22,185 nucleotides of DNA from a virus. Below the pieces are notes generated by a model. That model did no database searches, was not told the DNA's origin, and saw nothing but the letters and a program-made list of their open reading frames with translations. Made by a program: the position numbers and the translations under genes. How positions within the stretch are numbered: position 1 is the stretch's first letter; each line of letters starts with the position of its first letter. Location: IMG/VR virus record IMGVR_UViG_3300009443_000037, positions 1-22,185 of that record, one strand, 5' to 3'. Positions 22,155 through 22,185 of the stretch are shown one piece after another.

Positions 22155-22185
22155 GAAAAATCGTAAAAAAGTTTTTATTTCAATA

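Noticed and set aside
1-22185. tRNA genes, insertion sequences, integrase or attachment sites
   Set aside because: I looked for tRNA-like CCA ends and T-arm sequences, transposase or integrase motifs and long terminal repeats, and saw none that I could support.

Overview
This window looks like part of the genome of a tailed dsDNA phage (or prophage) with a long, HK97-type siphovirus morphogenesis block. The host is probably a member of the Bacteroidetes, most likely a flavobacterium. Evidence for that host is the AT-rich sequence, A/T-rich leaders in place of strong Shine-Dalgarno sites, promoter-like sequences close to the Bacteroidetes TTG / TAnnTTTG pattern, and several families I know mainly from Bacteroidetes phages (DUF3127, DUF5675, a NinG variant, a characteristic tail-tip protein). 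No portal, terminase, integrase, repressor, polymerase or tRNA gene was seen, so lifestyle cannot be decided here.

Plus strand, 1-14.8 kb, virion genes. After the tail end of an upstream gene come a large beta-rich structural protein (822 aa), an HK97-type prohead protease, the major capsid protein, a small post-capsid protein and a clear terminator. The head-tail connector, head-closure, gp10-like and tail-terminator-like proteins follow, then the tail tube protein. The tail assembly chaperone pair is joined by a lambda-like GGGAAAG -1 frameshift site. Next are the tape measure protein, a tail-tip/hub protein, a second tail-tube-like protein and two receptor-binding fibre/lectin-like proteins. 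Nearly all genes overlap or abut, so translation is probably coupled.

Plus strand, 14.8-17.1 kb, likely lysis region. It holds three small membrane proteins (one holin-like), a protein with one membrane segment and a coiled coil, a DUF5675 protein (endolysin candidate) and a lipoprotein with a C-terminal membrane anchor, which is the layout of a unimolecular spanin.

Minus strand, 22.1-17.1 kb, an early-type block read towards the virion genes. It starts from a good promoter candidate near 22.13 kb. Several small unknown proteins are followed by a Rad52-family annealing protein, a DUF3127 SSB-like protein, a metallophosphoesterase, a DUF1367 protein and NinG. This is a recombination/DNA-processing set. 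The two transcription blocks converge, with a 28-bp overlap of the spanin and ninG reading frames.

Most notable: (i) a 26-residue C-terminal module shared by the head-closure protein and the second tail-tube-like protein; (ii) the frameshift site; (iii) the u-spanin candidate; (iv) 40-bp-phased direct repeats next to a TATCGCGATA palindrome; (v) a GC-rich inverted repeat with a 40-nt loop in the minus-strand operon. Similarity statements are from reading motifs, not from searches.
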